A stretch of 64,000 nt of DNA from Lactiplantibacillus daowaiensis (GTDB lineage Bacteria > Bacillota > Bacilli > Lactobacillales > Lactobacillaceae): contig NZ_BJDJ01000008.1 of the NCBI RefSeq assembly GCF_005405085.1, positions 1 through 64,000 of the forward strand, in the 5' to 3' direction. The notes under the pieces are model-generated. The model saw only the letters and a program-made list of their open reading frames with translations. It had not been told where the DNA came from and did no database searches. This document shows, in pieces, positions 19,380 through 27,525 of this stretch. Positions within the stretch are counted from its first letter, which is position 1. Each line of letters begins with the position of its first letter. The position numbers and the translations under genes were made by a program.

Positions 19380-20648
19380 GCAAATAATTCATTAGTTAAA
19401 GTCGCTGTGACGGCATTAGTAGCCGGTTTACTCGGTGGCGGGATTGCTTATGGTGGGATTACTTACTTTAGCAACAATAATGTCACCACGTCTTCAACCA
19501 GTGTACCAACCGGTTCAAACAAGTCGGGTTCAACTTCAACGACCAATGTGAAAGTTAATGTGAGCTCGCAAGCGACGAAAGTCTTTAAGAACAACAAAGC
19601 CGCGGTAGTTTCCGTGATCAACCTGCAAAAGCAAAGTTCTTCGAGCACGTGGAGTGGTATTTTAGGTGGCGACGATGGCTCATCAGATTCCGATGGCTCA
19701 AGTTCAAGTTCATCTAGCAGTAGTAGTAGCAAGCTGCAGGAATACAGTGAAGGTTCTGGGCTGATCTATAAGAAGAGCGGTAATGCGGCTTATATCGTCA
19801 CTAATAACCACGTGGTTAGTGGTTCCAACGCGATCCGCGTGATTATGAGTAACGGGACGAAGTTAACGGCTAAGCTCGTTGGGACTGATTCGGTGACCGA
19901 CTTAGCTGTCTTGAAGATCAATTCAGCTAAGGTCACTAAGACCGCTAGTTTCGGTAACTCCGATAATATCGAAGTTGGTGAAACAGCCTTAGCGATCGGG
20001 TCACCATTAGGGTCTAATTATGCGACGACCTTAACGGAAGGGATCATTTCGGCTAAGAAGCGGACGATCGCCACAACGAACACGTCCGGCCAACAAACCG
20101 GGTATGCGACTGTTATTCAAACCGATGCGGCCATCAACCCTGGGAACTCTGGGGGGCCACTCTTTAACTTAGCTGGCCAAGTTGTTGGGATCAACTCAAT
20201 GAAGTTGTCTTCTGACAGTTCCGGGACTAGTGTTGAAGGGATGGGCTTTGCGATTCCAAGTAATGAAGTCGTGAAGATCATCAATGAACTTGTTAAAAAC
20301 GGGGAAGTCGTTCGACCAGCCTTAGGGGTGGCAACGTATAACTTATCCAGCATTCAAGCCAGTGATCGTAAGTCAATCTTGAAGTTACCAACCAGCGTCA
20401 CTAAAGGGGTCGTTATTATGAAGACCTACTCAGGGTCACCAGCGAAGAAAGCCGGTTTGACCAAGTATGATGTGATTACGGAATTAGGTGGCAAGAAGAT
20501 CACCAGCTTGGCAACGTTGCGGACGGCCTTGTATGAACACAAGGTCAACGATACGGTTAGTGTGAAATATTATCATAATGGGAAGCTCAAGAGCACCACG
20601 ATGAAGTTAACCGAAACTACCAAAACGTTGTCCAAACAATCGAACTAA
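19377..20648 (+). CDS. htrA: Membrane-anchored serine protease HtrA (DegP family)
   Basis: The 423-residue surface protease and chaperone degrades misfolded exported proteins. It has an N-terminal membrane anchor (about residues 6-28), a Thr/Ser-rich segment, a striking Ser/Asp run (about 100-117), the trypsin-like domain with His in TNNHVVSG, Asp in TDLAVLKI and Ser in NPGNSGGPLF, and one C-terminal PDZ domain (about 310-405). ATG 19377 starts directly before the anchor. A longer reading from 19347 would swallow the ribosome-binding site, so it is rejected. In several Firmicutes htrA closes the wal locus, as here. Confidence 0.95.
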   Translation: MANNSLVKVAVTALVAGLLGGGIAYGGITYFSNNNVTTSSTSVPTGSNKSGSTSTTNVKVNVSSQATKVFKNNKAAVVSVINLQKQSSSSTWSGILGGDDGSSDSDGSSSSSSSSSSSKLQEYSEGSGLIYKKSGNAAYIVTNNHVVSGSNAIRVIMSNGTKLTAKLVGTDSVTDLAVLKINSAKVTKTASFGNSDNIEVGETALAIGSPLGSNYATTLTEGIISAKKRTIATTNTSGQQTGYATVIQTDAAINPGNSGGPLFNLAGQVVGINSMKLSSDSSGTSVEGMGFAIPSNEVVKIINELVKNGEVVRPALGVATYNLSSIQASDRKSILKLPTSVTKGVVIMKTYSGSPAKKAGLTKYDVITELGGKKITSLATLRTALYEHKVNDTVSVKYYHNGKLKSTTMKLTETTKTLSKQSN

Positions 20649-20664
20649 TAAATGAGAATTTCAT

Positions 20665-20703
20665 AAGCGCGCGTCGTGGATTTGTCCGCGACGCGCGCTT
20701 TTT
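20665..20703 (+). terminator. Terminator after htrA
   Basis: AAGCGCGCGTCG pairs over 12 bp with CGACGCGCGCTT, followed by a T run. Confidence 0.9.
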
Positions 20704-20857
20704 GGTGTTTTTTAGGGTAAAATTGAAAAAGCCGAAAGTTCGTCTTTCAAAAATGCCGATTATGCGGATGGAACCGGTATAATTATGAAATAATCCGAAC
20801 GAACTCAGTTAAAGGTCCGGGAACCATTTTTTACCAGGATGGTGTGCGGTGCAAAAG

Positions 20858-21171
20858 TGTGGATAACTTCGGGGATAACTTTCACGCATCGTTAGGTAAA
20901 ATTAAATAGTGGCGGCAGAACGGCAATTCATGCTGTTTAAAAGTTATCCACAGGGCGACTGAAAACCTGTGGACTAAAATTTTGAAAAAGTTTTTGTTCG
21001 AGTTGGATTGCTGATATAATAGCTTTTGTAACCGGACACTACGAACAAATGTTGCTGTGTATAACTGTGGATAAGTCGGCGACCTATTGACAAATTAGGT
21101 CCAAATAAATGTTGTGGCAAACATACGTTCAACACAATATATAGCTGATTGAGTTATACACCTGTGGATAA
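20858..21171. promoter_or_regulatory. DnaA-box cluster between htrA and rlmH
   Basis: The 500-base gene-free stretch holds four perfect TTATCCACA boxes (20858-20866 -, 20944-20952 +, 21066-21074 -, 21163-21171 -), one perfect TTATACACA (21056-21064 -) and one single-mismatch TTATACACC (21154-21162 +). Two boxes sit one base apart as a direct pair and two abut as an inverted pair. There is no gene for DnaA or DnaN nearby, so this is not an obvious oriC. Confidence 0.8.
21012..21020 (+). promoter_or_regulatory. Extended -10 promoter of rlmH within the DnaA-box cluster
   Basis: TGATATAAT is a perfect extended -10 element. TTGTTC at 20994-20999 is a weak -35 with a 15-base spacer. Three to four DnaA boxes lie downstream of the predicted start and two upstream, so DnaA could affect transcription. 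Confidence 0.55.
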
Positions 21172-21204
21172 CTTTGTTAATAACTTGTGTAAAGGTGGTT
21201 AATT

Positions 21205-21684
21205 ATGAACATCAAAATTATCTGTGTCGGTAAGTTGAAGGAAAAATATTTTAAACAAGGGATTGCGGAATATGCGAAACGCATGAGTAAATTCGCTAAA
21301 TTCCAAATTGTCGAGGTGCCTGATGAAAAGGCCCCTGAGTCGTTAAGTAACGCAGAGATGGCTAACGTCATGGATAAGGAAGGCCAACGCATCTTAGATA
21401 AAATCAAAGATCGCGACTATGTGTATGCGCTAGCGATTAAAGGTAAAGAACGGACAAGTGAGGAATTCGCCGCCGAAATCGATAAGTTGACGACCTATGG
21501 GCACAGCGATATTGATTTCGTGATCGGGGGTTCATTGGGCTTGGCGCCAGAAGTCTTACAGCGCGCGGACACCCAGATTTCGTTTGGGAAGTTTACACTA
21601 CCACATCAGTTGATGCGGTTGGTGTTGTCGGAGCAGGTTTATCGGGCGTTTATGATTAATATTGGAAGTCCTTATCATAAGTGA
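21205..21684 (+). CDS. rlmH: 23S rRNA pseudouridine-1915 N3-methyltransferase RlmH
   Basis: The 159-residue SPOUT methyltransferase methylates pseudouridine 1915 in helix 69 of 23S rRNA on assembled ribosomes. The knot shows [18 protein letters not shown], and the C-terminus ends [13 protein letters not shown] then GSPYHK, typical of the family (orfX in staphylococci). Start ATG 21205 follows AAAGGTGG. Its last 21 bases recur at 24210-24230 after an AT-rich insert, so the gene appears to be an integration target whose coding sequence is kept intact, as for SCC elements. Confidence 0.97.
   Translation: MNIKIICVGKLKEKYFKQGIAEYAKRMSKFAKFQIVEVPDEKAPESLSNAEMANVMDKEGQRILDKIKDRDYVYALAIKGKERTSEEFAAEIDKLTTYGHSDIDFVIGGSLGLAPEVLQRADTQISFGKFTLPHQLMRLVLSEQVYRAFMINIGSPYHK
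21664..21684 (+). repeat. Left attachment-site-like repeat at the rlmH 3' end
   Basis: The last 21 bases of rlmH, coding GSPYHK and stop, contain the core TTATCATAAGTGA. They match 24210-24230 at 19 of 21 positions in direct orientation. SCC elements of staphylococci recombine at this same part of rlmH. Confidence 0.7.
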
Positions 21685-21863
21685 TGCTATTATTTGGTAG
21701 AAATAGCTCTGTGTCACGGAAGTAATTTTTACTATAAAATCAAACGATACCCGATATAGCACATTTAATCAATAGTTCAGTTTTGAAATACGTTTTTTGA
21801 GAAGCAATTATTTTATAAATGCTATGCAAAACGAATAATGAATTTTGATGGGAGATAGATGTA

Positions 21864-24089
21864 ATGAAGATAGTGAATATATCTGAAAAATCCTTTAATA
21901 AATTTACATTGGGTGAAGGCAATGATTTGAAACCGATTAGTGTTTTTTTTGGTAGAAATGGTTCTGGAAAGTCCGCAGTGTCTACATACCTTCAAAAAAA
22001 CTATGAAGAAGGTATGTATGTTTTCGATACTAATTTTGTGGAGCGTAACGTAAGGAGTAGAGCAACGATTGATGGCACTAACCTGATTATTGGAGCTGAG
22101 AATATAGATAGAACAGACGCCATACAACAAGCAAAAACAATTATTAGTAATATAACGAAAGAGCTAAATGATGATAATGATCGTATAGATAATAAAAGGA
22201 AGAGTATAAATACACTGATGATGGCAATCATCAATGATAGAAAAGCAAAGTTTGGTACGACAAGAATACATCAAAAGGCAAATGCAAATAGAAATCCAGA
22301 AAATGCTTTTAAGTTATGGAAAAGTGAGATGTCTCACAGTGTAGATAGCTTTCACGAATATAAGTCTGCTAGTGAATTAAATGCAGATTTAGTTCTTACA
22401 AGAAGTAAACTAGATGTTTTAAAAGAGGTTCTTCAAGACTTTTTGATTTACAAAAAAGAAGGCTTTATTTCAGCCATGAAAGATATAGTCTTAAAGCCAG
22501 GAACGAGTGTAGAGGCAGTTATAGCGGGCTGGCTTGAACAGGGATTACAGTTACATAATATCGATGTGGATGATGATAGATCCGAAGATATAGCAAAATG
22601 TTTATTTTGTGGTAATGACTTTGTTATTTCAGATGTTAAAAATTCTATTCACGAACGTATTAGTTCGGAGTATGTTTCTTTGACTAAAGCGATAGAGCGA
22701 TTAAAGACTCAAGTTGTCAACGAGAGAGAGCAAATAGTCAAGCTTGGTGATTTAATTTCAGGAGAGTTGCAACAAAAGGCAGAAAATAATGTTGATGATA
22801 TTTTAGATGTCCTGAATACTAAATTAAATCATACTGACACGGCTATTGAGATAGATGAGAAATATTTTTTGAGGATTGAAGATTTAAATGCGGCTATTTC
22901 TGATAGGAAAAAGGGTTTAAAGAAAAAAGAAAAACGGTTGATATTGGAACAATCTAAAATTGAAGATATTGCCAAACAATCAATTGGGCAGGCTATCGCA
23001 ATGGACCCAAATATTAATAATGAAATTGAAGAATTGAAGAGACTAGAAAAGTGTAAATATAATGATGAAAGATCTAATGAACTTACTAATGCATATTTAG
23101 TGAGTCTGAATAACTCTTCGAGTAGCTTGGAGGGGTTTAAGGAACTGATGAATCAAATGTTGGAATCGTTAGGCATGAGTTTTCGTTTGCAATTTTCAAT
23201 TGATAATTCTGATTCATTTGATGTAGTACTTACAGAAAGTGTGGAGCAATCAATTGGTGTTAAAGACTTGAGTGAAGGGGAACTAAGGCTAATAGCTTTT
23301 GTTAAATTTTATCTTAGTCTATTTTCGAATTATAAGAAAGCTAAAGGGCAAAGGGCACCATCTTGGGAATTTAGTGCAGATGTAAGAAAGATTATTTTAG
23401 ACGATCCAATAACAAGTATTGATTCCAATAATCGTTACTTTATGACAACCTTGATAAATAAATTATTAAGTCAGGTATTACATGTTTATAATCGACAAAA
23501 AATGGAAGTTGCAATCTTTACGCATTCTATATATGATTTTCATAATTTTGCATTTCGTATAGGAAAGCAACAATTGGATCATTACCAAATTACAAAAAAC
23601 TCACTTTCTGAAAGTGTTATTGAGCCTGTGCCAGAGGAACAAATGAGCAATTATAGTGATGATTATCGAACTACTTTTTGTGAAATTATTGATTTTTGTA
23701 CAATTAATAGGAGGGGGTTACCAGAAACACATCACTATTTAAGATATGGAAACCAGTGTCGATTTATATTAGAAACGCATGCACGCTCGAATTATAATAT
23801 TAGTAATGTCACTAATAATAGTCTAAAAAAAATTATGGAGTGCTACTCTGTACAAAGCGAAAATGAAGAGACTATAGTAAGAATGTTAGATGTAATAAAT
23901 GCTTTGTCACACGGTATATCATATACTTGGGACTTTGTGTCAGGAATATCAGCTGCAGAAATTCAAAATGCTGCACGGGTAATGGTTTGGATGTTGTATA
24001 AAAAAGACAAGATGCATGTGAAAGCGATGGTGCCTGAAGAAAAATGGCATGAATTTGAACAGAAAATAAAGAATTGGGGAATTGGGTAA
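21864..24089 (+). CDS. AAA_13-type ATPase, RloC/PrrC-like candidate anticodon nuclease
   Basis: The 741-residue protein has Walker A GRNGSGKS at 30-37, a coiled-coil middle with a CLFC motif at 246-249 resembling the zinc hook of RloC, the ABC signature LSEGELR near 469, Walker B IILDDP near 510 and an H-loop FTHS near 552. The C-terminal domain has R633-x3-E637, H639 and a conserved-looking LSHG at 681-684. This resembles the Arg/Glu/His set of PrrC and RloC HEPN-type anticodon nucleases. These proteins sense DNA damage or restriction failure and cleave tRNA to abort phage infection. No restriction-modification genes are adjacent. The nuclease assignment is inference; a Rad50-like defence ATPase is the alternative. 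Confidence 0.65.
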   Translation: MKIVNISEKSFNKFTLGEGNDLKPISVFFGRNGSGKSAVSTYLQKNYEEGMYVFDTNFVERNVRSRATIDGTNLIIGAENIDRTDAIQQAKTIISNITKELNDDNDRIDNKRKSINTLMMAIINDRKAKFGTTRIHQKANANRNPENAFKLWKSEMSHSVDSFHEYKSASELNADLVLTRSKLDVLKEVLQDFLIYKKEGFISAMKDIVLKPGTSVEAVIAGWLEQGLQLHNIDVDDDRSEDIAKCLFCGNDFVISDVKNSIHERISSEYVSLTKAIERLKTQVVNEREQIVKLGDLISGELQQKAENNVDDILDVLNTKLNHTDTAIEIDEKYFLRIEDLNAAISDRKKGLKKKEKRLILEQSKIEDIAKQSIGQAIAMDPNINNEIEELKRLEKCKYNDERSNELTNAYLVSLNNSSSSLEGFKELMNQMLESLGMSFRLQFSIDNSDSFDVVLTESVEQSIGVKDLSEGELRLIAFVKFYLSLFSNYKKAKGQRAPSWEFSADVRKIILDDPITSIDSNNRYFMTTLINKLLSQVLHVYNRQKMEVAIFTHSIYDFHNFAFRIGKQQLDHYQITKNSLSESVIEPVPEEQMSNYSDDYRTTFCEIIDFCTINRRGLPETHHYLRYGNQCRFILETHARSNYNISNVTNNSLKKIMECYSVQSENEETIVRMLDVINALSHGISYTWDFVSGISAAEIQNAARVMVWMLYKKDKMHVKAMVPEEKWHEFEQKIKNWGIG

Positions 24090-24209
24090 GAGATGTACAA
24101 GAAAATTATTCTGGTAAGTTAAGGGTAGTTATAACTTTACGGGAATATCGGGTGGATGGATTCGCAACGTATCTTTGATGGTCGTATTCATAACGACTAG
24201 ATATGATAT

Positions 24210-24230
24210 GGAAGTTCTTATCATAAATGA
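24210..24230 (+). repeat. Right attachment-site-like repeat, duplicate of the rlmH end
   Basis: The core TTATCATAAATGA and the preceding GGAAGTTC copy the last 21 bases of rlmH with two differences and would still read GSSYHK and stop. It lies 121 bases after the ATPase gene in non-coding DNA. The remaining 150 bases before the next terminator show no gene. Confidence 0.7.
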
Positions 24231-24380
24231 AGAAAAAAAGCATTTCATATGCTAAGCGCTAGGGATGCATGCAGATTAAAGTTAGTTGATATTTCGACGT
24301 TTATGGCTACTTGTATTGATAAGAAGGTCTGTACCGTCAGTAAGATTACTAGCCCTAATATGTAACTTATTCCAAAAAAC

Positions 24381-24427
24381 AACCTCGATCACGACAACTC
24401 ATTATAAGTTGTCGTGACCGAGGTTAT
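24381..24427. terminator. Strong bidirectional hairpin terminator
   Basis: AACCTCGATCACGACAACT pairs with AGTTGTCGTGACCGAGGTT with one mismatch. An A run precedes it, which gives a T run for the - strand gene ending at 24432. Confidence 0.85.
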
Positions 24428-24431
24428 TTAG

Positions 24432-26276
24432 TTAGCCGTTAATTGAACCTAATGGCGTATAGAATGTTTTGCCGGCCAGTGTGTAGAGATTATAATAAGC
24501 TGGGCCATCATCACTGTCGCCGAGTGGTTCGACGACACGATACTTATGTTGATTAGTCAAATTTAGCTGATATTGCGTCTTGCCTTGGTACTTAACTTTA
24601 GTGGTTTTAAGACCGCTAAGGCGTTTGTTTAGGAAAAGCTGGCGGGTCTTGTTCTTAATGACGACGCGTTGAATCTTTGCAGCAGCCACCGGTTTGCTGT
24701 AATAGGTCGCGCTATTAGCTTTAGCCGAATTCTTGTGCACTTCGACGTAACCATCCGCTGTAATTTGAACACTTTGCGTGGCTAATTGACTTGATCGATT
24801 GGTAATCGCGGTGTTACTACCTAAATAGAGATCACCATAGCTATAAGTTGGCATGTAATTTGGCCGTTTGACCTGTTTAAAGCCACTCGTTGAGGTCGCT
24901 TCCGTACTATAAGTACCAGCGACAAGCCCAGTCTGATAGCCAACTTTCAGTAGTCGTGAACTGAGAATGTTGGTGCGTAAATCAAATACGGTCACATACT
25001 TCCTATTAACCTTAGTTCGGTACGGCTTATTGCCAGCAACGACGGTACCCTTAGGTAAGGTCACTGTCTTTAATTGACTTAAACCACCTTCATAACCGGT
25101 AAATGGTGCTTTGATTTTGACTTTTTTGGTTGTTTTGTAGAATGTGTCCGTGTTGAAGAATTCTTTATCAAGCTTTTTAAAGTTAGTTTCACTTAGTGCG
25201 GTTGCTGGGTTGGGCGTATCATAATCTGGCAATAAGAACGCTGATGCCCAACTGTAGAACGGCTTACCGCCGACGACATAATGTGCTAAAGCGTAGCCGC
25301 TTTTATCGGTTAGTTGCTTTTGTATCTCTATGGTTAATTGATATTCAGTTTTGCCAGCGACAGTTATCGCTGTGTCGGTTAATCCAGGAATCGCCTGATG
25401 ATAAGTCACAGTAATGGTATTGCCATCAACGTTGGACGTTAAAATCTGTCGGCTAGTCGGAGTACCAATTGGATAGACGGTGCCCATCGATTGATATGAA
25501 GCATTATTGTAGAATTCCAAGTAGCCGTCAGTTGTGATCCGCAGCCGTTGTGTATTTGTCCGTGACTCATCACTACCAGGGAACAAATCGTTTCCCCAAA
25601 CTTCAGTTTTATCGGTGCCAGTATATGGCAACATATAGGCGGGCGTACTAATCTTGGTCCAATTTAGCTTAGGACCAGCCGCGATGGTTGCGGATAACAT
25701 TGATTTTGAAATGCCGAGTTGTTTTTTGAGTTTATAGCTCAGTGCATTAAGTGAGATGGAAAATGTTTCTTTTAGGTCGTTAATGTTAGTAGCGGCACGA
25801 ACCACCGTATCTTTAGGTAAAGTGAGCACTTTGTTGTATGAGGTGACTGTAGTCGCAGCGTTTAAGCGATAGTACTTACCATCATTGAGCGTGGCACTAT
25901 ATTTTGGCGCATAGCCCTTAGCTAGGGCCTGATGATAGACATAACCACTGTCATTGCCATTATCGTTAGTGATATGGAAATAGGTTGTGGTTTTGTTAGC
26001 ATGCTTAAGGGTAACCTTCTTGTCAACATACCAAGTGGTCTGATTAGCGTATGTGGCAGCATCCTCGTTACCACTAATGAGTTGCAACTTTTGGGTATGC
26101 GCTAAGTTCCACGTATAGGTGACTTTTTTGGTATTAGTCACATGGTAAGGTGCCTTGGCGAGTTTGGTGGTTTTGACAACGCTATAGGTTGTTTTTGCTT
26201 GAGCGGGAATTGTCGCAAAGCTTAACCCTGTTAGTATTAAAGCCATAGCGATAAGTTGTCCCTGTTTTTTATTCAT
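24432..26276 (-). CDS. Large secreted protein of unknown function with duplicated domain
   Basis: The 614-residue exported protein has a signal peptide (about residues 1-28, Lys-rich start, LIAMALILTGL core, cleavage near AQA-KTTYS). The ATG at 26276 follows AGGGAGGGACT; a longer frame upstream has no ribosome-binding site. The mature part has two related halves: each contains a basic KTTKK or TVTSYNK-like strand, VTLPKGTVV or LTLPKDTVV, a region around YMLPYTG or YMPTYSYG, and a TDGYLEFY or ADGYVEVH motif. There is no LPxTG or lipobox, so it is released or held non-covalently. It resembles cell-surface proteins common in lactobacilli; function not recognised. Confidence 0.8.
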   Translation of the reverse strand: MNKKQGQLIAMALILTGLSFATIPAQAKTTYSVVKTTKLAKAPYHVTNTKKVTYTWNLAHTQKLQLISGNEDAATYANQTTWYVDKKVTLKHANKTTTYFHITNDNGNDSGYVYHQALAKGYAPKYSATLNDGKYYRLNAATTVTSYNKVLTLPKDTVVRAATNINDLKETFSISLNALSYKLKKQLGISKSMLSATIAAGPKLNWTKISTPAYMLPYTGTDKTEVWGNDLFPGSDESRTNTQRLRITTDGYLEFYNNASYQSMGTVYPIGTPTSRQILTSNVDGNTITVTYHQAIPGLTDTAITVAGKTEYQLTIEIQKQLTDKSGYALAHYVVGGKPFYSWASAFLLPDYDTPNPATALSETNFKKLDKEFFNTDTFYKTTKKVKIKAPFTGYEGGLSQLKTVTLPKGTVVAGNKPYRTKVNRKYVTVFDLRTNILSSRLLKVGYQTGLVAGTYSTEATSTSGFKQVKRPNYMPTYSYGDLYLGSNTAITNRSSQLATQSVQITADGYVEVHKNSAKANSATYYSKPVAAAKIQRVVIKNKTRQLFLNKRLSGLKTTKVKYQGKTQYQLNLTNQHKYRVVEPLGDSDDGPAYYNLYTLAGKTFYTPLGSING

Positions 26277-26478
26277 GTGAAGTCCCTCCCTGAGGATTAG
26301 TTTAGCATGTTTCTGGCTGGAATTGGATGGGCTTGTATTTTGGGTGGTTGGACACGGTAGTAAATTCATATAAAGCGATGTTGGAGTAGTTATTGAAAGT
26401 GTTATTAATGTTCGCAATACTGGATATTAAGGCCCAATAAGCCGTATTTTTATTGAAAGATTAAAATCTAAGTAATAG

Positions 26479-26537
26479 TTGCTTTTTTTATCTGAGGTGT
26501 TATACCCATTACATCGAGTGAGTGAGTATACACTCAC
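26479..26537 (+). promoter_or_regulatory. Promoter with overlapping palindromic operator
   Basis: TTGCTT (26479-26484) and an extended TGT-TATACC -10 (26501-26506) are spaced by 16. Directly downstream lies GTGAGT-N8-ACTCAC (26518-26537), placed to block transcription start, as for a TetR-type operator. No regulator gene lies nearby. It drives the 26576 gene. Confidence 0.5.
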
Positions 26538-26575
26538 CTAAACCAAATTATTATTTCTAGAGAGGATTTGATTTT

Positions 26576-26995
26576 ATGAAAACTGAACAATTAGGAATTT
26601 CTGGTTTCAAAGCAAAGAAAGCGGACCATGATGAAATCGAACATGGATTCCGGGCGGTTTTAGATTTTGAAGAAGCACATCCTGATCTTTATCAATACAG
26701 TTCGACGCGTTACTACACCAGACCGGTTCCTGAAAATCCTGAAGAAGAGTATTGGATGTTTATCGATTCTTCCTATGATTATGCGGCTTATATGGCATCG
26801 CTAAAAGCCGCGGCTCAGCGTCCAGAAACTAAAGAAATGCAAGCTTTGATTGGTAAAGTCTTCGCCCATGCGGATGGTTTTCTGACTGGTGATGCGAGTC
26901 TTTCTGATGGCTTACCAAATCTGATGAGTATCATTGAACATTGGACTGAAGTGCCTTCTTTGAGAGTAGAAGAAATGGGAAAGAAACAAGGCTAA
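26576..26995 (+). CDS. Hypothetical protein, 139 residues
   Basis: A soluble acidic protein with a strong AGAGAGG-type ribosome-binding site at 26559-26566. It has no signal peptide or membrane segment. Aromatic-rich stretches (YQYSSTRYYTRP, EEYWMFIDSSYDY) and alternating helices and strands could fit a small alpha/beta barrel-like stress protein, but I do not recognise the family. It is expressed alone: its own promoter-operator lies upstream and a hairpin terminator at 27096. The operator suggests repression by a dedicated, unlinked regulator. Confidence 0.7.
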   Translation: MKTEQLGISGFKAKKADHDEIEHGFRAVLDFEEAHPDLYQYSSTRYYTRPVPENPEEEYWMFIDSSYDYAAYMASLKAAAQRPETKEMQALIGKVFAHADGFLTGDASLSDGLPNLMSIIEHWTEVPSLRVEEMGKKQG

Positions 26996-27095
26996 TTTAC
27001 TAGCAAGCTGGTAATTGTCTGCAGTGAAAAATTATTTGGCTGATTATGATACTGTCAACGTCGATGAAGCTAGACGAGTATTAAGTTAGTTTAAG

Positions 27096-27122
27096 CACTT
27101 TGTCTTGCACAGAGTGTTTTTT
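27096..27122 (+). terminator. Terminator after the 26576 gene
   Basis: CACTTTGT pairs with ACAGAGTG (one G-U pair), followed by TTTTTT. The remaining bases to 27352 hold an extended -10 TGATATAAT (27215-27223), a possible array promoter, and the leader-like motif, with no gene. Confidence 0.7.
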
Positions 27123-27321
27123 ATTTGGAAATATTAAGCGGTACATGATTGTCGTACTACAGGTGATGTTTTGTTATAGGCCTTTTTGGGAGTGGACATG
27201 CCGGCAAAGAATGATGATATAATTGGGATACGACTTTGGGAGAATAACATGTAGGCCATAATTAAAATGTAAATCGTTCTTTTGAGATTCAAGTTAATGT
27301 AAATAGGCTATTTTTAAAAAA

Positions 27322-27336
27322 TAGAATGCCGGTATA
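27322..27336 (+). repeat. Leader-like motif, copy 1
   Basis: TAGAATGCCGGTATA lies 16 bases before the first CRISPR repeat of the left array. The same 15 bases occur again at 29242-29256 upstream of cas3. Confidence 0.6.
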
Positions 27337-27352
27337 ACAGCATTTTTTAAGT

Positions 27353-27442
27353 GTATTCCCCACGTATGTAGGGATGATCCTGAGCCGCCAAGACATGGTA
27401 AATCACGTACCGCGTATTCCCCACGTATGTAGGGGTAGATTC
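27353..27442 (+). CRISPR. Left CRISPR array, type I-E repeat, one spacer
   Basis: A 28-base repeat starting GTATTCCCCACGTATGTAGG (27353-27380) is followed by a 33-base spacer (27381-27413) and a second, diverged repeat (27414-27442) whose last third differs. The repeat type and the 61-base period fit type I-E in lactobacilli. Only one spacer remains. Confidence 0.8.
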
Positions 27443-27525
27443 TTGGTACACAGTGTCGACTTGTTATATAAATGATAAAACTTTTTCTAATGAGTACTCA
27501 AAATAAGGATATGGAGGGCTAATTA

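Larger units (their letters stand above)
21664..24230 (+). mobile_element. Candidate rlmH-integrated cassette with a single RloC-like gene
   Basis: The 2.57-kb segment between two rlmH-end repeats is clearly richer in A+T than the flanking core genes and carries one large defence-type ATPase gene. No recombinase (ccr, serine or tyrosine integrase) lies inside, so if it is an element it is non-autonomous or a remnant. The left boundary restores a complete rlmH. The boundaries are inferred only from the repeats and composition. Confidence 0.55.

Noticed and set aside
20858-21171. The DnaA-box cluster as the replication origin itself
   Set aside because: No dnaA/dnaN, no obvious AT-rich unwinding tract, and the gene context is wal-htrA-rlmH; origin-proximal titration or regulation is more likely.
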